DNA of 64,000 nt from Croceicoccus sp. Ery15 (GCF_020985305.1 NZ_CP087588.1:1240001-1304000); one strand, 5' to 3'; shown: positions 1-11,610, numbered from the stretch's first letter. Numbers and translations: made by a program. Notes: a model not told the origin generated them from the letters alone.

Positions 1-532
1 GTTCGCCGATCTGCGGATCCTCGTCCAGCTTCCAGTCGCCCGTGTGGAACACGCGCCCGAACGGCGTTTCGATCAGAACCGCATTCCCCTCGGCAATCGA
101 ATGGGCCAGCGGGACATAGCGGACCTGAAACGGCGAAATCGAACCGCCGGGCCGGAAATTGTCGAGATGGTCGATGACATGCAGTTCGACCTCGTCCTCT
201 ATCCCAGCCTCGACCAGCTTTTCGTGCACCAGCGCGGCTGTGAACGGCGTCGCGTACAGTGGCACGCCCAGATCGCCCGCGAAATAGGGGACCGCGCCAA
301 TGTGATCCTCATGCGCGTGGGTCAGCACGATACCGACCAGATCCTCGGCCCGCTCCTCGATGAAATCGAGGTCGGCGAACACCAGATCGACGCCCGGATA
401 GCCGGGATCGGCAAAGCTCATGCCCAGATCGACCATCAGCCATTTGCCGTCGCAGCCATAGAGATTGACGTTCATGCCAATCTCTCCCGACCCGCCGAGG
501 GCGAGGAATATCAGTTCTTCTTTCGGAGTCAT
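1..532 (-). CDS. rnj: Ribonuclease J (5' part, cut by window edge)
   Basis: Ribonuclease J, a zinc-dependent metallo-beta-lactamase / beta-CASP RNase with endo- and 5'-3' exonuclease activity in RNA maturation and decay. Only the first 177 codons are visible. They begin [21 protein letters not shown] and carry the metal-binding HAHEDHIGA motif (H72, H74, D76, H77), then LAHSIAEGN and [13 protein letters not shown], all typical of the RNase J beta-lactamase domain. The ATG at 532 overlaps the coaX stop (ATGA), so it is the last visible gene of the nuo-birA-coaX string. RNase J beside RNase E is usual in alphaproteobacteria. The C-terminal part lies outside the window. Confidence 0.93.
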   Translation of the reverse strand, partial: MTPKEELIFLALGGSGEIGMNVNLYGCDGKWLMVDLGMSFADPGYPGVDLVFADLDFIEERAEDLVGIVLTHAHEDHIGAVPYFAGDLGVPLYATPFTAALVHEKLVEAGIEDEVELHVIDHLDNFRPGGSISPFQVRYVPLAHSIAEGNAVLIETPFGRVFHTGDWKLDEDPQIGE

Positions 533-1317
533 TGCGCCTTCATATCGGCGCGCTCTGCCAGAATTGCGAGGCCCCGAAGGGTCAAATCCACATCGATATG
601 GTCGAAAATATCGGTGCATTCGTCGAACAACACCGCCAGCCCGCCCGTGGCAATGACCTTGGCCGGTCGACCGACTTCGACCTGCAGACGTGCGACCAGC
701 CCCTCGACCATGGCGACGTAACCCCAGAACACGCCGATCTGCATCTGGCTTTCTGTGTTGCGCCCGATGACGCTGCGATCGCTACCCGGCGATTCGATGG
801 CGATTCGCGGCAGCTTGGCCGCAGCATTGACCAGCGCGTCGAGCGACAGGTTGATGCCCGGCGCAATGATCCCGCCCTTATAGGTGCCGGCAAAGTCCAT
901 CACATCGAATGTCGTTGCCGTTCCGAAATCGATGATGATCTGGTCGCCCTGCCATAGCTGGTGCGCGGCGACCATGTTCACCGCACGGTCGGCACCCAGC
1001 GATCCGGGTTCGTCAACATCGGCGCGGATGCCGTAACCGACGGGCGGTTCGCCCGCGAACAGGGGTGTGCCGCCGAAATATTTCTCACCCAGTACGGTCA
1101 GATTATGGCGCGCACGCGGGACGACGGTTGAGACGATCATCTGCGACACCGCCTTGAAATCCAGCCCTTCCAGCGCGAAGAGCTGCATCAGCCAGACGGC
1201 ATATTCATCCGCCGTGCGCCGCGCATCGGTCGCGATGCGCCAGCGTGTGCGGGCCTTGCGCCCCTCCATCAAGGCGAAAACAATATTGGTATTGCCGACG
1301 TCACAGGCGAGCAGCAT
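529..1317 (-). CDS. coaX: Type III pantothenate kinase
   Basis: CoaX phosphorylates pantothenate, the first step of coenzyme A synthesis, in the cytoplasm. The 262-residue protein starts [16 protein letters not shown], with the N-terminal phosphate-binding Asp and the DxGNTN motif. It continues with [18 protein letters not shown] and GGIIAPGI, the ASKHA-fold motifs of this family. An in-frame start 51 bases upstream exists, but it would add an unconserved tail inside birA, so the ATG at 1317 is preferred. It lies one base after the birA stop and its own stop overlaps rnj, which indicates translational coupling. Length is normal for the family (about 255-260 residues). Confidence 0.93.
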   Translation of the reverse strand: MLLACDVGNTNIVFALMEGRKARTRWRIATDARRTADEYAVWLMQLFALEGLDFKAVSQMIVSTVVPRARHNLTVLGEKYFGGTPLFAGEPPVGYGIRADVDEPGSLGADRAVNMVAAHQLWQGDQIIIDFGTATTFDVMDFAGTYKGGIIAPGINLSLDALVNAAAKLPRIAIESPGSDRSVIGRNTESQMQIGVFWGYVAMVEGLVARLQVEVGRPAKVIATGGLAVLFDECTDIFDHIDVDLTLRGLAILAERADMKAQ

Positions 1318-1318
1318 G

Positions 1319-2074
1319 TCAGTCTTCCCCGTTGCCGAGCAGTTCAACCTCGCCCGCGTGAATGGCACGATCGGCCCCGCCCGCCAAGCGCATCAACAGC
1401 GCGCCATCAGGATCGAGCCCGCGATAGGTTCCGGTCAGTTGCCCCTCTCCCGCAGGATTGGCCGCGACGCGCGTTCCCAGAACGGGGCCGCGAGCGGTCC
1501 AGCGGGCAAGAATATCGGCAAGACCGTTCGCTCGCCAACGCATGATTTCGTCAGCCATCGACGCGACGAGCCGGTTCGCGAACGCGTCACGGTCCACTTG
1601 TGCATCACTGGCCGCAACCGATATTGTGGCGCGGTCGGGCAGATCGGGCGCACTGACCAGATTGACGCCTATTCCGATAATGACGTGATCGCCTTTGCGC
1701 TCCAGCAATATCCCAGCCAGCTTCGCACCGCGCAGCAACAGATCGTTCGGCCATTTGAGCATGAGCCCGTCACGGTCGGGCAGAAAAGCAGCGACCGCAT
1801 CATGGACGGCGATCCCCGCCACAAGGGCCAGCGTATGCGGCAACGGATCGCCGGCGCGGATGGCAACGCCGGTCGAACCCATGAAATTGCCGCTCGCGTC
1901 CTGCCACTGGCGGCCAAGCCGCCCTCGCCCTGATTCCTGCCGGTTGGCGATCAGCCAGTCGCCCTCCCGAAGGCCCTCGCCGCGCGAGAGGCGGTCGAGC
2001 AGTTCGCCATTGGTCGAGGCGATACGTTCGACGACCTCGAGCCTTTGAGGGAAGGATGGCGCAGGGGCCTCCAC
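1319..2074 (-). CDS. birA: Biotin--[acetyl-CoA-carboxylase] ligase (monofunctional BirA)
   Basis: Biotin protein ligase: makes biotinyl-AMP and attaches biotin to the carboxyl carrier protein of acetyl-CoA carboxylase. Visible motifs are GRGRLGRQW (about residues 49-57, adenylate loop), KWPNDL (107-112) and KLAGIL (118-123), followed by a small C-terminal beta domain. There is no N-terminal helix-turn-helix, so this is the class I ligase without repressor function. Translation probably starts at GTG 2074, only four bases after the nuoN stop, which ties it to the complex I operon. The nuoN-birA-coaX-rnj order is recurrent in sphingomonads as far as I recall. Confidence 0.92.
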   Translation of the reverse strand: MEAPAPSFPQRLEVVERIASTNGELLDRLSRGEGLREGDWLIANRQESGRGRLGRQWQDASGNFMGSTGVAIRAGDPLPHTLALVAGIAVHDAVAAFLPDRDGLMLKWPNDLLLRGAKLAGILLERKGDHVIIGIGVNLVSAPDLPDRATISVAASDAQVDRDAFANRLVASMADEIMRWRANGLADILARWTARGPVLGTRVAANPAGEGQLTGTYRGLDPDGALLMRLAGGADRAIHAGEVELLGNGED

Positions 2075-2078
2075 CCGA

Positions 2079-3548
2079 TCAGCCGACGAAGAACAGCGCC
2101 TGCGCAGCCTTGTCCGCCAGCGCGCCCAGCCATGGGGTCAAAACATAGCCCAGCGGCGAGATGAACAAGCACGAGACAAGCAGGATGATCTGGTGCGACA
2201 GCGGACCGCTTTCCTTGGCGATGCGCCCGCTGGGCTCGTCAAAAAAGGCGACCTTCAGCACTTTGATATAGTAAAACGCACCGATCACGCTGGCCGCGAT
2301 GCCCAGCGCCGCCAGCACGATCATATCGGCATCGACAGCTGCCTGGAACACGACAAACTTGCCCCAGAAGCCGAACAGCGGCGGAATGCCCGCAAGGCTG
2401 AACATTACCGCAAGAAGGGCCCATGCCATCGCCGGACGGACCGAGGACAGGCCCGCCAGATCGGCAATCGCCTCCACCGGCTTGCCGTCGACGTCGCGCA
2501 GCATCAGCACCACGGTAAAGCCCGCAATGCTCATCGCGACATAGATCGCCAGATAGACCAGCATGGCCGACGCGCCCTGCGGCGTCGCGGCAGCAAGGCC
2601 GATCAGCAGGAAGCCGATATTATTGATCGAGGAAAATGCCAGCAGCCGCTTGATATTGGATTGCCCGATGGCTCCCAACGCACCCACGATGATCGAGGCC
2701 AGTGCCACGAAGATCACGATCTGCTGCCACGCGCCGGTCTGCCCGCCGAATGCGCCCAATGCGACCCGCATGGTCAGCGCAAGGGCGGCAACCTTGGGCG
2801 CGGTGGCGAAAAAGGTGGTGACCGGCGTCGGCGCGCCTTCGTACACGTCGGGCGTCCACATGTGGAACGGCACGGCGCTGATCTTGAACGCCAGACCAGC
2901 CAGCACGAAGACGAGGCCGAAGATCGCGCCCGTCCCGATCTCGCCATCCATGGCGGCGCGCACGGCGCTGAAATCGGTGCTTCCGGTAAAGCCATAGGTC
3001 AGGCTCATGCCGAACAGGATGATGCCGCTGGCCAGTGCGCCGAGCACGAAATATTTAAGGCCCGCCTCGGCAGAACGTTCGTCCGTTCGCAGGAAAGCGG
3101 CAAGCACATAGGCCGACAGCGAGTTCAGCTCCAGACCGATATATAACGTCAGGAAATCGCCCGCCGACACCATCATGTTCATGCCCAGCACCGCGAACAG
3201 CACCAGCACGGGGAATTCAGCCCGCATCGCGCCATAATGTTCGAGGAAGCGCGGCGCGACCATCAACGTCACCGCTGCCGAGATATAAATCAGCAGCTTG
3301 GCAAAAGCAGAGAAGGCATCGGCATTATACTGGCCCAGAAATGCCAGACGATCCGGCCCCATCAGCCCGCCGCACAATGTGGGCACAGCAAAGGCAGCAC
3401 AGGCGACCAGCACGGCGACCGCCGCGATCGAAATGGCGCGCGATGCCTTGTCGCCCATCCATGCGGCGGCAAGCAGCAGGACAAGGCCCGCTACGGTGAG
3501 GATTTCCTCTGCGACGATAAGCGCGAGGGATTGCGAGAAATCGGTCAT
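2079..3548 (-). CDS. nuoN: NADH-quinone oxidoreductase subunit N
   Basis: Membrane antiporter-like subunit of respiratory complex I; with NuoL and NuoM it drives proton pumping. The 489-residue protein has about 14 hydrophobic segments. It carries the conserved glutamate-containing helix region LYIGLELNSLSAYVL and the broken-helix region with KISAVPFHMWTPDVYEGAP, a signature of NuoN/ND2. The ATG at 3548 overlaps the nuoM stop by one base (TGATG), so it is translationally coupled. Length is typical (about 480). It is the last nuo gene; birA follows after four bases. Confidence 0.97.
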   Translation of the reverse strand: MTDFSQSLALIVAEEILTVAGLVLLLAAAWMGDKASRAISIAAVAVLVACAAFAVPTLCGGLMGPDRLAFLGQYNADAFSAFAKLLIYISAAVTLMVAPRFLEHYGAMRAEFPVLVLFAVLGMNMMVSAGDFLTLYIGLELNSLSAYVLAAFLRTDERSAEAGLKYFVLGALASGIILFGMSLTYGFTGSTDFSAVRAAMDGEIGTGAIFGLVFVLAGLAFKISAVPFHMWTPDVYEGAPTPVTTFFATAPKVAALALTMRVALGAFGGQTGAWQQIVIFVALASIIVGALGAIGQSNIKRLLAFSSINNIGFLLIGLAAATPQGASAMLVYLAIYVAMSIAGFTVVLMLRDVDGKPVEAIADLAGLSSVRPAMAWALLAVMFSLAGIPPLFGFWGKFVVFQAAVDADMIVLAALGIAASVIGAFYYIKVLKVAFFDEPSGRIAKESGPLSHQIILLVSCLFISPLGYVLTPWLGALADKAAQALFFVG

Positions 3549-5104
3549 CAGTGGGCACCCTCACCCGCATCATGGTGTTCTTCGGCAGCGGCCGCTGCGG
3601 CAGCTTGCTCTTCCGCGCTCGGCATGGCGAGATGCGCATCGCCGGCGGGCGCCACGCTTTCAAGCCGTTGGTCGAGCCATTCGATATCGCCGCGCATCGG
3701 TGCAAGGAAACTTTCGGGATAGACGCCCATCCACAAAGTCGCTGCCGCGAGCGGGACCATCATCATCCATTCGCGCGCATCCATGTCGGGCATGGCGGCG
3801 GCATCGGCGTTCTTCTGGTCGCCAAAGGCCACCCGGCGATAGAGATAGAGCATATAGCCCGCGCCCAGAATAATGCCGGTGGTGCAAACGAACGCCACCC
3901 AGCTCGACGCCTGATAGATGCCTGCAAGGCCGAGGAACTCGCCGATGAAATTGCTTGTCCCCGGCAGGCCGATCGAGGCCATGGTGAACAGCAGGAAGAA
4001 AGTTGCGTATTTGGGCATGTTGATCGCCAGCCCGCCGTAACGCGAAATCTCTCGCGTATGCAGACGGTCATAAATCACGCCCACGCACAGGAACAGCGCA
4101 CCCGACACAAGGCCGTGGCCCAGCATCACCATCATCGCGCCTTCGAAGCCCTGCACGTTGAAGGCAAACAGCGCCGCGGTCACGATCGCCATGTGGGCGA
4201 CCGACGAGTAGGCGATCAGCTTCTTCATATCGTGCTGGACCAGCGCGATCAGGCTGGTGACGACCACTGCGATCATCGACATCGCAAAAACCAGCCATGC
4301 GAAATGCACGGATGCGTCGGGGAACATCGGGATCGAGAAGCGGATGAAACCATAACCGCCCATCTTCAGCAGCACGCCGGCCAGGATGACCGAGCCTGCC
4401 GTCGGCGCCTGAACGTGCGCGTCGGGCAGCCAGGTGTGGACCGGCCACATCGGCATCTTCACCGCGAAGCTGGCGAAGAAGGCAAGCCATAGCCAATTCT
4501 GCGCACCCGCCGGGAAGTCATAGGACATCAGCGTCGGGATGTCGGTCGTCCCTGCTTCGCGCACCATCCAGAACATCGCGATCAGCATCAGCACCGAACC
4601 GATCAGCGTGTAGAGGAAGAATTTATAGGCAGCATAGATGCGGTTATCGCCGCCCCAGATACCGATGATCAGATACATCGGGATCAGGCCTGCTTCGAAC
4701 ATGATGTAGAACAGGAACAAATCCTGCGCCGCGAACACGCCGATCATCAGCGTTTCCATGATCAGGAACGCGGCCATGTACTCGCCCACGCGCTTTTCGA
4801 TCGAGTTCCAGCTGGCACCGATGCAGATCGGCATCAGGAACAGCGTCAGCATGATCAGCAGCAGGGCAATGCCATCAATGCCCAGCGCATAGCTGAAGCC
4901 CGCGAACAGCTCTGCCCGTTCTGTAAACTGCCACTGCGCGCCGCCGATGTCGAATGCGCCCCACAGCACGATGCCCAGCGCCAGATTGACCAGCGTTGCC
5001 GCCAGCGCGACCACGCGTGCCGTCTGCGCGGATACGAAGAAGCATGCGATGGCGCCGACCAGCGGCACCGCAAGCATGAGCGAAAGGATCGGAAAGCCGT
5101 CCAC
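3548..5104 (-). CDS. nuoM: NADH-quinone oxidoreductase subunit M
   Basis: Antiporter-like proton-pumping membrane subunit of complex I. The roughly 518-residue product is strongly hydrophobic with about 14 membrane segments. It carries the family motif FAVKMPMWPVHTWLPDAHVQAPTAGS in pieces (VKMPMWP, HTWLPDAH) and the Lys-bearing helix QHDMKKLIAYSSVAHM. I place the start at GTG 5104 (residues VDGFPILSLML), four bases after the nuoL stop. The longer in-frame ATG at 5161 would run 53 bases into nuoL and adds a non-hydrophobic tail unlike the family. The C-terminus ends in an Ala/Glu/His-rich tail (about 25 residues) that is not part of the conserved core. Confidence 0.95.
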   Translation of the reverse strand: MDGFPILSLMLAVPLVGAIACFFVSAQTARVVALAATLVNLALGIVLWGAFDIGGAQWQFTERAELFAGFSYALGIDGIALLLIMLTLFLMPICIGASWNSIEKRVGEYMAAFLIMETLMIGVFAAQDLFLFYIMFEAGLIPMYLIIGIWGGDNRIYAAYKFFLYTLIGSVLMLIAMFWMVREAGTTDIPTLMSYDFPAGAQNWLWLAFFASFAVKMPMWPVHTWLPDAHVQAPTAGSVILAGVLLKMGGYGFIRFSIPMFPDASVHFAWLVFAMSMIAVVVTSLIALVQHDMKKLIAYSSVAHMAIVTAALFAFNVQGFEGAMMVMLGHGLVSGALFLCVGVIYDRLHTREISRYGGLAINMPKYATFFLLFTMASIGLPGTSNFIGEFLGLAGIYQASSWVAFVCTTGIILGAGYMLYLYRRVAFGDQKNADAAAMPDMDAREWMMMVPLAAATLWMGVYPESFLAPMRGDIEWLDQRLESVAPAGDAHLAMPSAEEQAAAAAAAEEHHDAGEGAH

Positions 5105-5108
5105 GAAC

Positions 5109-7109
5109 TTAATGCCCCGCCATGGTTGCAATGACCCAGCTGATCGCGGCGACAAGGCCAAGCAGCATGGTCAGAGCGTAGGAATAGATATAACCTGACT
5201 GCGTCCGGCTAGCGATGCGCGAGCTGGCTGCCACGACCAGCGCCGCGCCGTTGGGCCCGAAGCGGTCGATGATGCCGACATCGCCGATCTTCCAGAACTT
5301 GCGCCCCAGCCAGAAAGCCGGCTTCACGAAGATCGCATTATACAGCTCGTCGAAATACCATTTGTTCTTGAGGAACTGGTACAGGAAGCCGAACTGCGCC
5401 ACGAAGCGCGCCGGTGCCGAGGTGTCGCGGATGTAATTGTTCCACGCGATCGCAAGGCCGATCAGCATCACGATGCCCGGTGCGACCTTAACCCAGGTCG
5501 GCACATTGTGCATCGCATGGACCAGATGCTCGTTATAGAACAGCGACCCGCCCCAGAATGCCTCGCTGTCGAGGAAGCTGTGGGTGAAGACAAAGCCTGC
5601 GAACACGGCACCGACCGACAGCACGATCAGCGGTATCAACATGACGAGCGGGCTCTCATGCGGGTGATAGCCGCCGGTGGTGTCCGCACCTGCCTGTTCG
5701 GGCGTCTTGTGAACGCTGTGCTGGATATGCTCGCTCTCGATCCAGCGGGGCTTGCCCCAGAAGGTGAGGAACATGAGGCGCCAGCTGTAGAAGCTGGTCA
5801 GCAGCGCGGCGAAAATGCCAAGGAAGAAGGCCACCTGCGACAGTTCGGTCCCCTTGGCAAAGGCCGATTCAAGGATCGCATCCTTGGAATGGAAGCCCGC
5901 GAAACCGGCATGCGCGAACCACAGGCCCACGCCCGTAATCGCAAGCGTACCCGCCATCATCGCCCAGAAGGTGATCGGGATCTGCTTACGCAGGCCGCCG
6001 TAATAACGCATATCTTGTTCGTGGTGCATCGCATGGATGACCGAGCCCGCGCCAAGGAACAGCAACGCCTTGAAGAAAGCGTGGGTGAACAGGTGGAACA
6101 TCGCCGCATTGTAAGCACCAACGCCCGCCGCGAAGAACATATAGCCCAGCTGCGAACAGGTCGAATAGGCGATCACCCGCTTGATGTCAGTCTGTGTCGT
6201 GCCGACGGTCGCCGCGAAGAAGCAGGTGAGCGCGCCAATGGCGATCACGAAACCGGCCGCAACCGGGGCAACCTCGAACATCGGGGACAAGCGGCAGACC
6301 ATGAACACGCCCGCCGTCACCATCGTCGCCGCATGGATCAGCGCCGACACGGGGGTCGGGCCTTCCATCGCGTCAGGCAGCCAGGTGTGCAGGCCGAGTT
6401 GTGCCGACTTGCCCATCGCACCGACGAACAGCAGCAGGCACAATATGTCCATCGTATAGAGACGCATCCCAAGGAAGGTAATCGTCGATCCCTGCATGCC
6501 CGGTGCCGCTGCCAGAATTTCGGAGATCGACGTCGTGTTGAACACGAGGAAGGTGCCGAAAATACCCAGCATAAAGCCAAGGTCGCCGACGCGGTTCACC
6601 ACGAAAGCCTTGATCGCGGCGGCATTGGCGCTGGGCTTTTTGAACCAGAACCCGATCAGCAGATAGGACGCAAGGCCCACCCCTTCCCAACCGAAGAACA
6701 TCTGGACGAGGTTATCGGCCGTCACCAGCATCAGCATGGCGAAAGTGAACAGCGACAGATAGGCGAAGAAGCGCGGCTGGTCCGGATCTTCCTCCATGTA
6801 CCCCCACGAATAGAGGTGCACGAGGGCCGAGACGCTGGTGATCACCACCAGCATCACCGCCGTCAGCGTATCGACGCGCAGCGCCCAGTCGAAACTCATT
6901 GAACCGGACTGAACCCATTTCAGCACCGGCGCGACATAGGCTTCGGCACTGCCGGTGATGAACGGGATAAAGATCGACCATGCGAGCGCACAGGATAGAA
7001 ACAGCGCGCCGGTGGTGATCACCTTGGCCGGAAACGCCCCGATGGAGCGGTTGCCGAAACCGGCGATGATCGCCGCCAGCAGCGGCGCAAAGACGAGAAT
7101 CTGGATCAT
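5109..7109 (-). CDS. nuoL: NADH-quinone oxidoreductase subunit L
   Basis: Largest antiporter-like subunit of complex I, with the long lateral helix that runs along the membrane arm. The 666-residue protein shows [16 protein letters not shown] near residue 140, the [24 protein letters not shown] segment (seen as [10 protein letters not shown] and ALIHAATMV) and a C-terminal amphipathic stretch followed by a last membrane helix, as expected for NuoL/ND5. Length is slightly above the E. coli protein (613) but normal for alphaproteobacteria. It starts at ATG 7109, ten bases after nuoK. Confidence 0.97.
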   Translation of the reverse strand: MIQILVFAPLLAAIIAGFGNRSIGAFPAKVITTGALFLSCALAWSIFIPFITGSAEAYVAPVLKWVQSGSMSFDWALRVDTLTAVMLVVITSVSALVHLYSWGYMEEDPDQPRFFAYLSLFTFAMLMLVTADNLVQMFFGWEGVGLASYLLIGFWFKKPSANAAAIKAFVVNRVGDLGFMLGIFGTFLVFNTTSISEILAAAPGMQGSTITFLGMRLYTMDILCLLLFVGAMGKSAQLGLHTWLPDAMEGPTPVSALIHAATMVTAGVFMVCRLSPMFEVAPVAAGFVIAIGALTCFFAATVGTTQTDIKRVIAYSTCSQLGYMFFAAGVGAYNAAMFHLFTHAFFKALLFLGAGSVIHAMHHEQDMRYYGGLRKQIPITFWAMMAGTLAITGVGLWFAHAGFAGFHSKDAILESAFAKGTELSQVAFFLGIFAALLTSFYSWRLMFLTFWGKPRWIESEHIQHSVHKTPEQAGADTTGGYHPHESPLVMLIPLIVLSVGAVFAGFVFTHSFLDSEAFWGGSLFYNEHLVHAMHNVPTWVKVAPGIVMLIGLAIAWNNYIRDTSAPARFVAQFGFLYQFLKNKWYFDELYNAIFVKPAFWLGRKFWKIGDVGIIDRFGPNGAALVVAASSRIASRTQSGYIYSYALTMLLGLVAAISWVIATMAGH

Positions 7110-7119
7110 CGCGGGCGGC

Positions 7120-7425
7120 CTATCCCTTCATCCGGTGGATATCGTCCACCGCGATCGTTCCGCGGCCACGGAAATAGATCACGAGGATTGCAAGACCAAT
7201 CGCCGCCTCACCCGCCGCAACAGTCAGAACGAACATGGCGAATATCTGGCCGGTCAGATCGCCCAGAAAGGCGCTGAAGGCGACAAGGTTCAAATTCACC
7301 GCCAGCAGGATCAGTTCGATCGCCATCAGGATGACAATCACGTTCTTGCGGTTGAGGAAGATGCCCAGCACGCCCAGCACGAACAAAATCGAGCTGACGA
7401 CGACGTAATGTTCGATTCCGATCAC
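7120..7425 (-). CDS. nuoK: NADH-quinone oxidoreductase subunit K
   Basis: Small three-helix membrane subunit of complex I (ND4L homologue), part of the proton-transfer chain at the junction of the arms. The 101-residue sequence contains the conserved membrane glutamates in [13 protein letters not shown] and in [12 protein letters not shown]. Translation starts at GTG 7425 preceded by a GGAGGG ribosome site about four to five bases upstream, so the non-ATG start is well supported. Length matches the family (100-102). It lies 11 bases after nuoJ. Confidence 0.97.
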   Translation of the reverse strand: MIGIEHYVVVSSILFVLGVLGIFLNRKNVIVILMAIELILLAVNLNLVAFSAFLGDLTGQIFAMFVLTVAAGEAAIGLAILVIYFRGRGTIAVDDIHRMKG

Positions 7426-7436
7426 GGCGCCCTCCG

Positions 7437-8054
7437 TTAAAGTTTCACGCCCGCGCCCACGTCGGGACGGGTCTTGACGATGGCCTCTTCCGGACGGCGC
7501 TTCACCTGCCTGGAGATATTCTGGCCGCGCACGTCGGGGCGATGGCGCAGCGTCAGCACGATTGCGCCGACCATGGCGACCAGCAGGATCACGCCCGCAG
7601 CCTCGAACAGGAAGAGATATTTGGAATAGAGCAGCGCCCCGATCGAGGCGATATTGCTGTGGTCCATCAACGGGGCATTGGCCCCATCGGGCGTGCCCAG
7701 CACGATGCCGCCCGCGCGGTAAGCGCCAAGGCCCAGCACCAGTTCGGCCAGCAGCACGACAGTCAGCACCATGCCCAGCGGAAAATTCTTCACGAAGCCA
7801 GCGCGCAATTCGGCGAAATCGATGTCGAGCATCATTACGACGAACAGGAACAGCACGGCGACCGCGCCGACATAGACGATGACAAGCAGCATCGCGATGA
7901 ACTCTGCCCCCACCAGCACCATCAACGCCGCCGCGTTAAAGAAGGCAAGGATCAGCCAAAGCACGGAATGCACGGGGTTCCTCGCCATGATGACGAAGCA
8001 GGCCGATGCAATCACGAGGGCCGCGAAGAGGTAGAAGGTGATGGTCTGGATCAT
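7437..8054 (-). CDS. nuoJ: NADH-quinone oxidoreductase subunit J
   Basis: Five-helix membrane subunit of complex I (ND6 homologue), close to the quinone site and the energy-coupling point. The 205-residue protein shows [21 protein letters not shown] and [21 protein letters not shown] (read in shorter pieces VHSVLWLIL and [14 protein letters not shown]), which are diagnostic. It ends in a charged cytoplasmic tail rich in Arg/Lys. The start is ATG 8054, 27 bases after the nuoI stop, the widest gap among the core nuo genes here. Confidence 0.96.
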   Translation of the reverse strand: MIQTITFYLFAALVIASACFVIMARNPVHSVLWLILAFFNAAALMVLVGAEFIAMLLVIVYVGAVAVLFLFVVMMLDIDFAELRAGFVKNFPLGMVLTVVLLAELVLGLGAYRAGGIVLGTPDGANAPLMDHSNIASIGALLYSKYLFLFEAAGVILLVAMVGAIVLTLRHRPDVRGQNISRQVKRRPEEAIVKTRPDVGAGVKL

Positions 8055-8081
8055 GGGTTTTGATGTCCCGCGAGCGCGCCC

Positions 8082-8567
8082 CTAGCGATACGGCGCGTCG
8101 GCTTCAAGGTTCGCGGCAATCGCACGCTCCCACTTGTCCCCGTTCGCCAGCAGTTTTGCCTTGTCGTAAAGCAGTTCTTCACGCGTTTCGGTGGCATATT
8201 CGAAATTCGGCCCTTCGACGATCGCGTCGACCGGACATGCTTCCTGACAGAAACCGCAATAGATGCATTTCGTCATGTCGATGTCGTAACGCGTGGTCCG
8301 GCGGCTGCCGTCGTCACGCGGTTCGGCCTCAATCGTGATCGCCTGGGCAGGGCAGATCGCCTCGCACAATTTGCACGCGATGCAGCGCTCCTCGCCGTTC
8401 GGATAGCGGCGCAGCGCGTGTTCTCCGCGGAAACGGGGCGACAGCGGGTTCTTTTCGAACGGATAGTTGATCGTCGCCTTGGGCTTGAAGAAATACTTCA
8501 GCGTGAGGGCGTGCGCCTTCACGAACTCCCACAGGGTGAACGATTTTATGAGATGAGCGACGCTCAT
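8082..8567 (-). CDS. nuoI: NADH-quinone oxidoreductase subunit I
   Basis: Peripheral-arm subunit of complex I that holds iron-sulfur clusters N6a and N6b. The 161-residue sequence has two 4Fe-4S motifs, [15 protein letters not shown] and [15 protein letters not shown], in ferredoxin-like order, after an amphipathic N-terminal helix ([19 protein letters not shown] region). Length and layout match alphaproteobacterial NuoI and mitochondrial TYKY. Its ATG overlaps the nuoH stop (ATGA), so the two are translated in concert. Confidence 0.98.
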   Translation of the reverse strand: MSVAHLIKSFTLWEFVKAHALTLKYFFKPKATINYPFEKNPLSPRFRGEHALRRYPNGEERCIACKLCEAICPAQAITIEAEPRDDGSRRTTRYDIDMTKCIYCGFCQEACPVDAIVEGPNFEYATETREELLYDKAKLLANGDKWERAIAANLEADAPYR

Positions 8568-9607
8568 GAATACCTCGTGATCATAAGCCAGCCCGAAACG
8601 AGCACGACGAACAGCAGGCTCATCGGCAGGAAAATTTTCCAGCCAAGACGCATCAGCTGGTCATAGCGGAAGCGGGGCACGGTGGCCTTTACCCAGCTGA
8701 AGATGAAGAAAAAGAACAGGATCTTCAGCAGGAACCAGACGATGCCGGGCACATAATACAGCGGCGCCCAGTCGATCGGCGGCAGCCAGCCACCGAAGAA
8801 CAGGATCGCGTTCAACGCACACATCAGCAGCACGTTCGCATATTCGCCCAGCCAGAACAGCGCGAAGCTCATCGACGAATATTCGGTCTGGTAACCGGCG
8901 ACGAGTTCGGATTCCGCCTCTGTCAGGTCGAACGGCGCGCGCGCGGTTTCGGCCATGCCCGAGATCAGGAACAGCACCCACATCGGGAACAGCAGAATGT
9001 GGAAGAAGAACCCGTTGACGATCCCAAAGCCAAAGCCGCGCTGCGCCTCGATCATCTCCGACAGATTATTCGTGTTTGCGAACAGGATCACGCAGATAAG
9101 GATGAAGCCGATCGAGACTTCGTAAGAGATCATCTGCGCAGCGGCACGCATCGCACTGAAAAACGGATATTTCGAGTTCGACGCCCAGCCCGCGATCACC
9201 ACGCCGTAAACCCCCAGCGAGCTGATCGCGAGGATATAGAGCAGGCCGATATTGATATCCGCCAGCACCACGCCGGGGCCGAACGGCACGACCGCCCAAG
9301 CCATCAGCGCAACGGTGAAAGTGATGATCGGCGCGATCAGGAACAGACCCTTGTTCGCGGCCGAGGGGATAATGGTTTCCTGCAGGAACACCTTCAGACC
9401 GTCTGCGAAACTCTGCAACAGGCCGAAAGGGCCAACCACATTGGGGCCTCGGCGCAGCGCCATGGCGGCCCAGATCTTGCGGTCGGCATAGATGATCATC
9501 GCCACGCCGAGCATAAGCGGCAGGGCGATCAGCAACACGCCGATGACCGTGGCAATAAACCACGCCCATTCGTACTGCATGCCGAGGGATACGAAAAAGT
9601 CGGTCAT
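8564..9607 (-). CDS. nuoH: NADH-quinone oxidoreductase subunit H
   Basis: Membrane subunit of complex I (ND1 homologue) that forms the quinone-binding chamber with NuoB and NuoD. The 347-residue protein has about eight membrane helices. It shows the conserved loops [20 protein letters not shown] (read as [16 protein letters not shown]), the [20 protein letters not shown] segment with its acidic quinone-chamber residues, and [12 protein letters not shown]. Start ATG 9607 overlaps the nuoG stop (ATGA). Length is normal for the family. Confidence 0.98.
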   Translation of the reverse strand: MTDFFVSLGMQYEWAWFIATVIGVLLIALPLMLGVAMIIYADRKIWAAMALRRGPNVVGPFGLLQSFADGLKVFLQETIIPSAANKGLFLIAPIITFTVALMAWAVVPFGPGVVLADINIGLLYILAISSLGVYGVVIAGWASNSKYPFFSAMRAAAQMISYEVSIGFILICVILFANTNNLSEMIEAQRGFGFGIVNGFFFHILLFPMWVLFLISGMAETARAPFDLTEAESELVAGYQTEYSSMSFALFWLGEYANVLLMCALNAILFFGGWLPPIDWAPLYYVPGIVWFLLKILFFFFIFSWVKATVPRFRYDQLMRLGWKIFLPMSLLFVVLVSGWLMITRYS

Positions 9608-11610
9608 TCCGCGGCCTCCGCAATGTCCTCGCCATGGAACAGTTCTGCCGAGCAGCGCTGCATCGTCGGGCTGGCGCGCAGGATCGGATTGGTGAGATAG
9701 GGATCGGTAATCGGATAGGCCGCGATCACGCCCGAAGCGTCACCACCCCCCGCCGGAAGCGTACCGCCGGTTACTGCCAGTCCTTCATTCGCGAGCGCCG
9801 GCGTATCCGCGTACATCGCCTCGCGCAGCTGGTCGAAATTGTTGAATCCGACTTCGACACCCAGCGCATCCGCCATGGCGCGCAAGATCGTCCAGTCCTC
9901 GCGCGCGTCACCCGGAGCGAACACGGCCTTCTCCGACCGCTGGACGCGGCCTTCGATATTGACGTAGGTGCCCGCCCTCTCGGTAAATGCGGCGGCGGGC
10001 AGGATGATGTCCGCCGCATGCGCGCCCTTGTCACCATGGTGGCCGATATAGACCTTCAGGGCATCGCCGAACGGCGCGTAATCCATCTCGTCCGCACCCA
10101 GCGACAGCAGCAGCTTGGGCTTGGCCGCGACGATATCAGCCATCCCGCCCTTCTGCGCGAGGCCGAGCAGCAACCCGCCCATGCGCGAGGGCGAGAAATG
10201 GAGCGCGTTGAACCCGTTCCAGCCGTCTTTCACGACATTGAATTCCGCCGCCAGCGCCAGCGCCTTGCCCAGCGCACCGCGACCCAGCGCCGCACCGCCG
10301 ACGATGATCGCAGGCCGCTCGGCCCCCTTCATCGCCTCGACCACTTCGGCAGGCAGCGCGTTCAGCACCGCCAGATCATTGCCAAGGAAGCGCGTCTTGT
10401 ACGTGGTGTCATATTCGGGGCCGACGTGGAAAATCGCCGCGCCCTTCTTCACCGCCTTGCGCAGCCGGACGTTCAGCAGCGGCGCCTCGTGTCGGATCTG
10501 GCTGCCGATGATCAGCACCGCATCGGCATTCTCGATACCGGCGAGCGTGGTGTTGAAATTCACCGCAGTCAGGCTCGACGTGTCATAGACCAGGCCGGTC
10601 TGGCGCCCTTCGATCAGGGTCGAACCGCAAGCCTTCAGCAGTGCCTTGGCCGCGAACATGGTCTCGCAATCAACCAGATCGCCATAAACGGCGGCAATGT
10701 CCTTGCCGGCCTTGGCGACCTTGATCTTTTTAAACGCCTCGTCCCAGCTCGCTTCTTCAAGCTTGCCCCGCTTGCGGATCCAGACCTTGTCGAGGCGGCG
10801 ACGCGTCAGCCCGTCGACCGCATAGCGCGATTTGTCGGCGATCCACTCCTCGTTCACATCGTCGTTGATGCGCGGCAGGATGCGCAGCACTTCGCGGCCG
10901 CGGCTGTCGATGCGGATATTCGCGCCGACCGCGTCCATCACGTCGATGCCCAGCGTTTTCTTCAGCTCCCACGGACGCGCTTCGAACGCATAGGGGCGGC
11001 TGGTGAGTGCGCCGACGGGGCACAAATCGATCACATTGGCCGAAAGCTCGTGCTTGGCGGCCTGCTCCAGATAGGTGGTAATCTGCATGTTCTCACCACG
11101 GAACAGTGCGCCGATCTCATCCACGCCCGCGATTTCCTCGCTAAAGCGGACGCAGCGCGTGCAGTGGATGCAGCGGGTCATCACCGTCTTGATCAGCGGA
11201 CCCATATATTTCTCGGTCACCGCGCGCTTGTTCTCGTCATAACGCGTCGCGCCGCGGCCATAGGCGACCGACTGGTCCTGCAGATCGCATTCGCCGCCCT
11301 GATCGCAGATCGGGCAATCGAGCGGGTGGTTGATGAGGAGAAACTCCATCACACCTTCGCGCGCCTTTTTGACCATCTCGCTGTCGGTGCGGATTTCCTG
11401 CCCGTCGGCAGCCGGAAGCGCGCACGAAGCCTGCGGCTTGGGCGGTCCGGGCTTCACCTCGACAAGGCACATTCGGCAATTGCCCGCAATCGACAGCCGC
11501 TCGTGATAGCAGAAGCGCGGAATTTCCTTGCCCGCAAGCTCTGCCGCCTGCAGCACGGTTGCGCCTGCCGGGACCTCGATTTCCTGTCCGTCTACGGTTA
11601 CCTTGGGCAT
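9604..11610 (-). CDS. nuoG: NADH-quinone oxidoreductase subunit G
   Basis: Peripheral-arm subunit of complex I with several iron-sulfur clusters (N1b, N4, N5). The N-terminal 2Fe-2S ferredoxin domain has [16 protein letters not shown] and CALPA. Next come [18 protein letters not shown] and the 4Fe-4S run [17 protein letters not shown], followed by an inactive molybdopterin-oxidoreductase-like domain to residue 668. Length agrees with the mitochondrial-type subunit (about 670-700), not with the longer E. coli form. Its ATG shares one base with the nuoF stop (TAATG). Confidence 0.97.
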   Translation of the reverse strand: MPKVTVDGQEIEVPAGATVLQAAELAGKEIPRFCYHERLSIAGNCRMCLVEVKPGPPKPQASCALPAADGQEIRTDSEMVKKAREGVMEFLLINHPLDCPICDQGGECDLQDQSVAYGRGATRYDENKRAVTEKYMGPLIKTVMTRCIHCTRCVRFSEEIAGVDEIGALFRGENMQITTYLEQAAKHELSANVIDLCPVGALTSRPYAFEARPWELKKTLGIDVMDAVGANIRIDSRGREVLRILPRINDDVNEEWIADKSRYAVDGLTRRRLDKVWIRKRGKLEEASWDEAFKKIKVAKAGKDIAAVYGDLVDCETMFAAKALLKACGSTLIEGRQTGLVYDTSSLTAVNFNTTLAGIENADAVLIIGSQIRHEAPLLNVRLRKAVKKGAAIFHVGPEYDTTYKTRFLGNDLAVLNALPAEVVEAMKGAERPAIIVGGAALGRGALGKALALAAEFNVVKDGWNGFNALHFSPSRMGGLLLGLAQKGGMADIVAAKPKLLLSLGADEMDYAPFGDALKVYIGHHGDKGAHAADIILPAAAFTERAGTYVNIEGRVQRSEKAVFAPGDAREDWTILRAMADALGVEVGFNNFDQLREAMYADTPALANEGLAVTGGTLPAGGGDASGVIAAYPITDPYLTNPILRASPTMQRCSAELFHGEDIAEAAE

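Noticed and set aside
5104..5161. Longer N-terminus of nuoM inside nuoL
   Set aside because: It would overlap nuoL by 53 bases and adds residues that are not membrane-like; GTG 5104 gives the family start.
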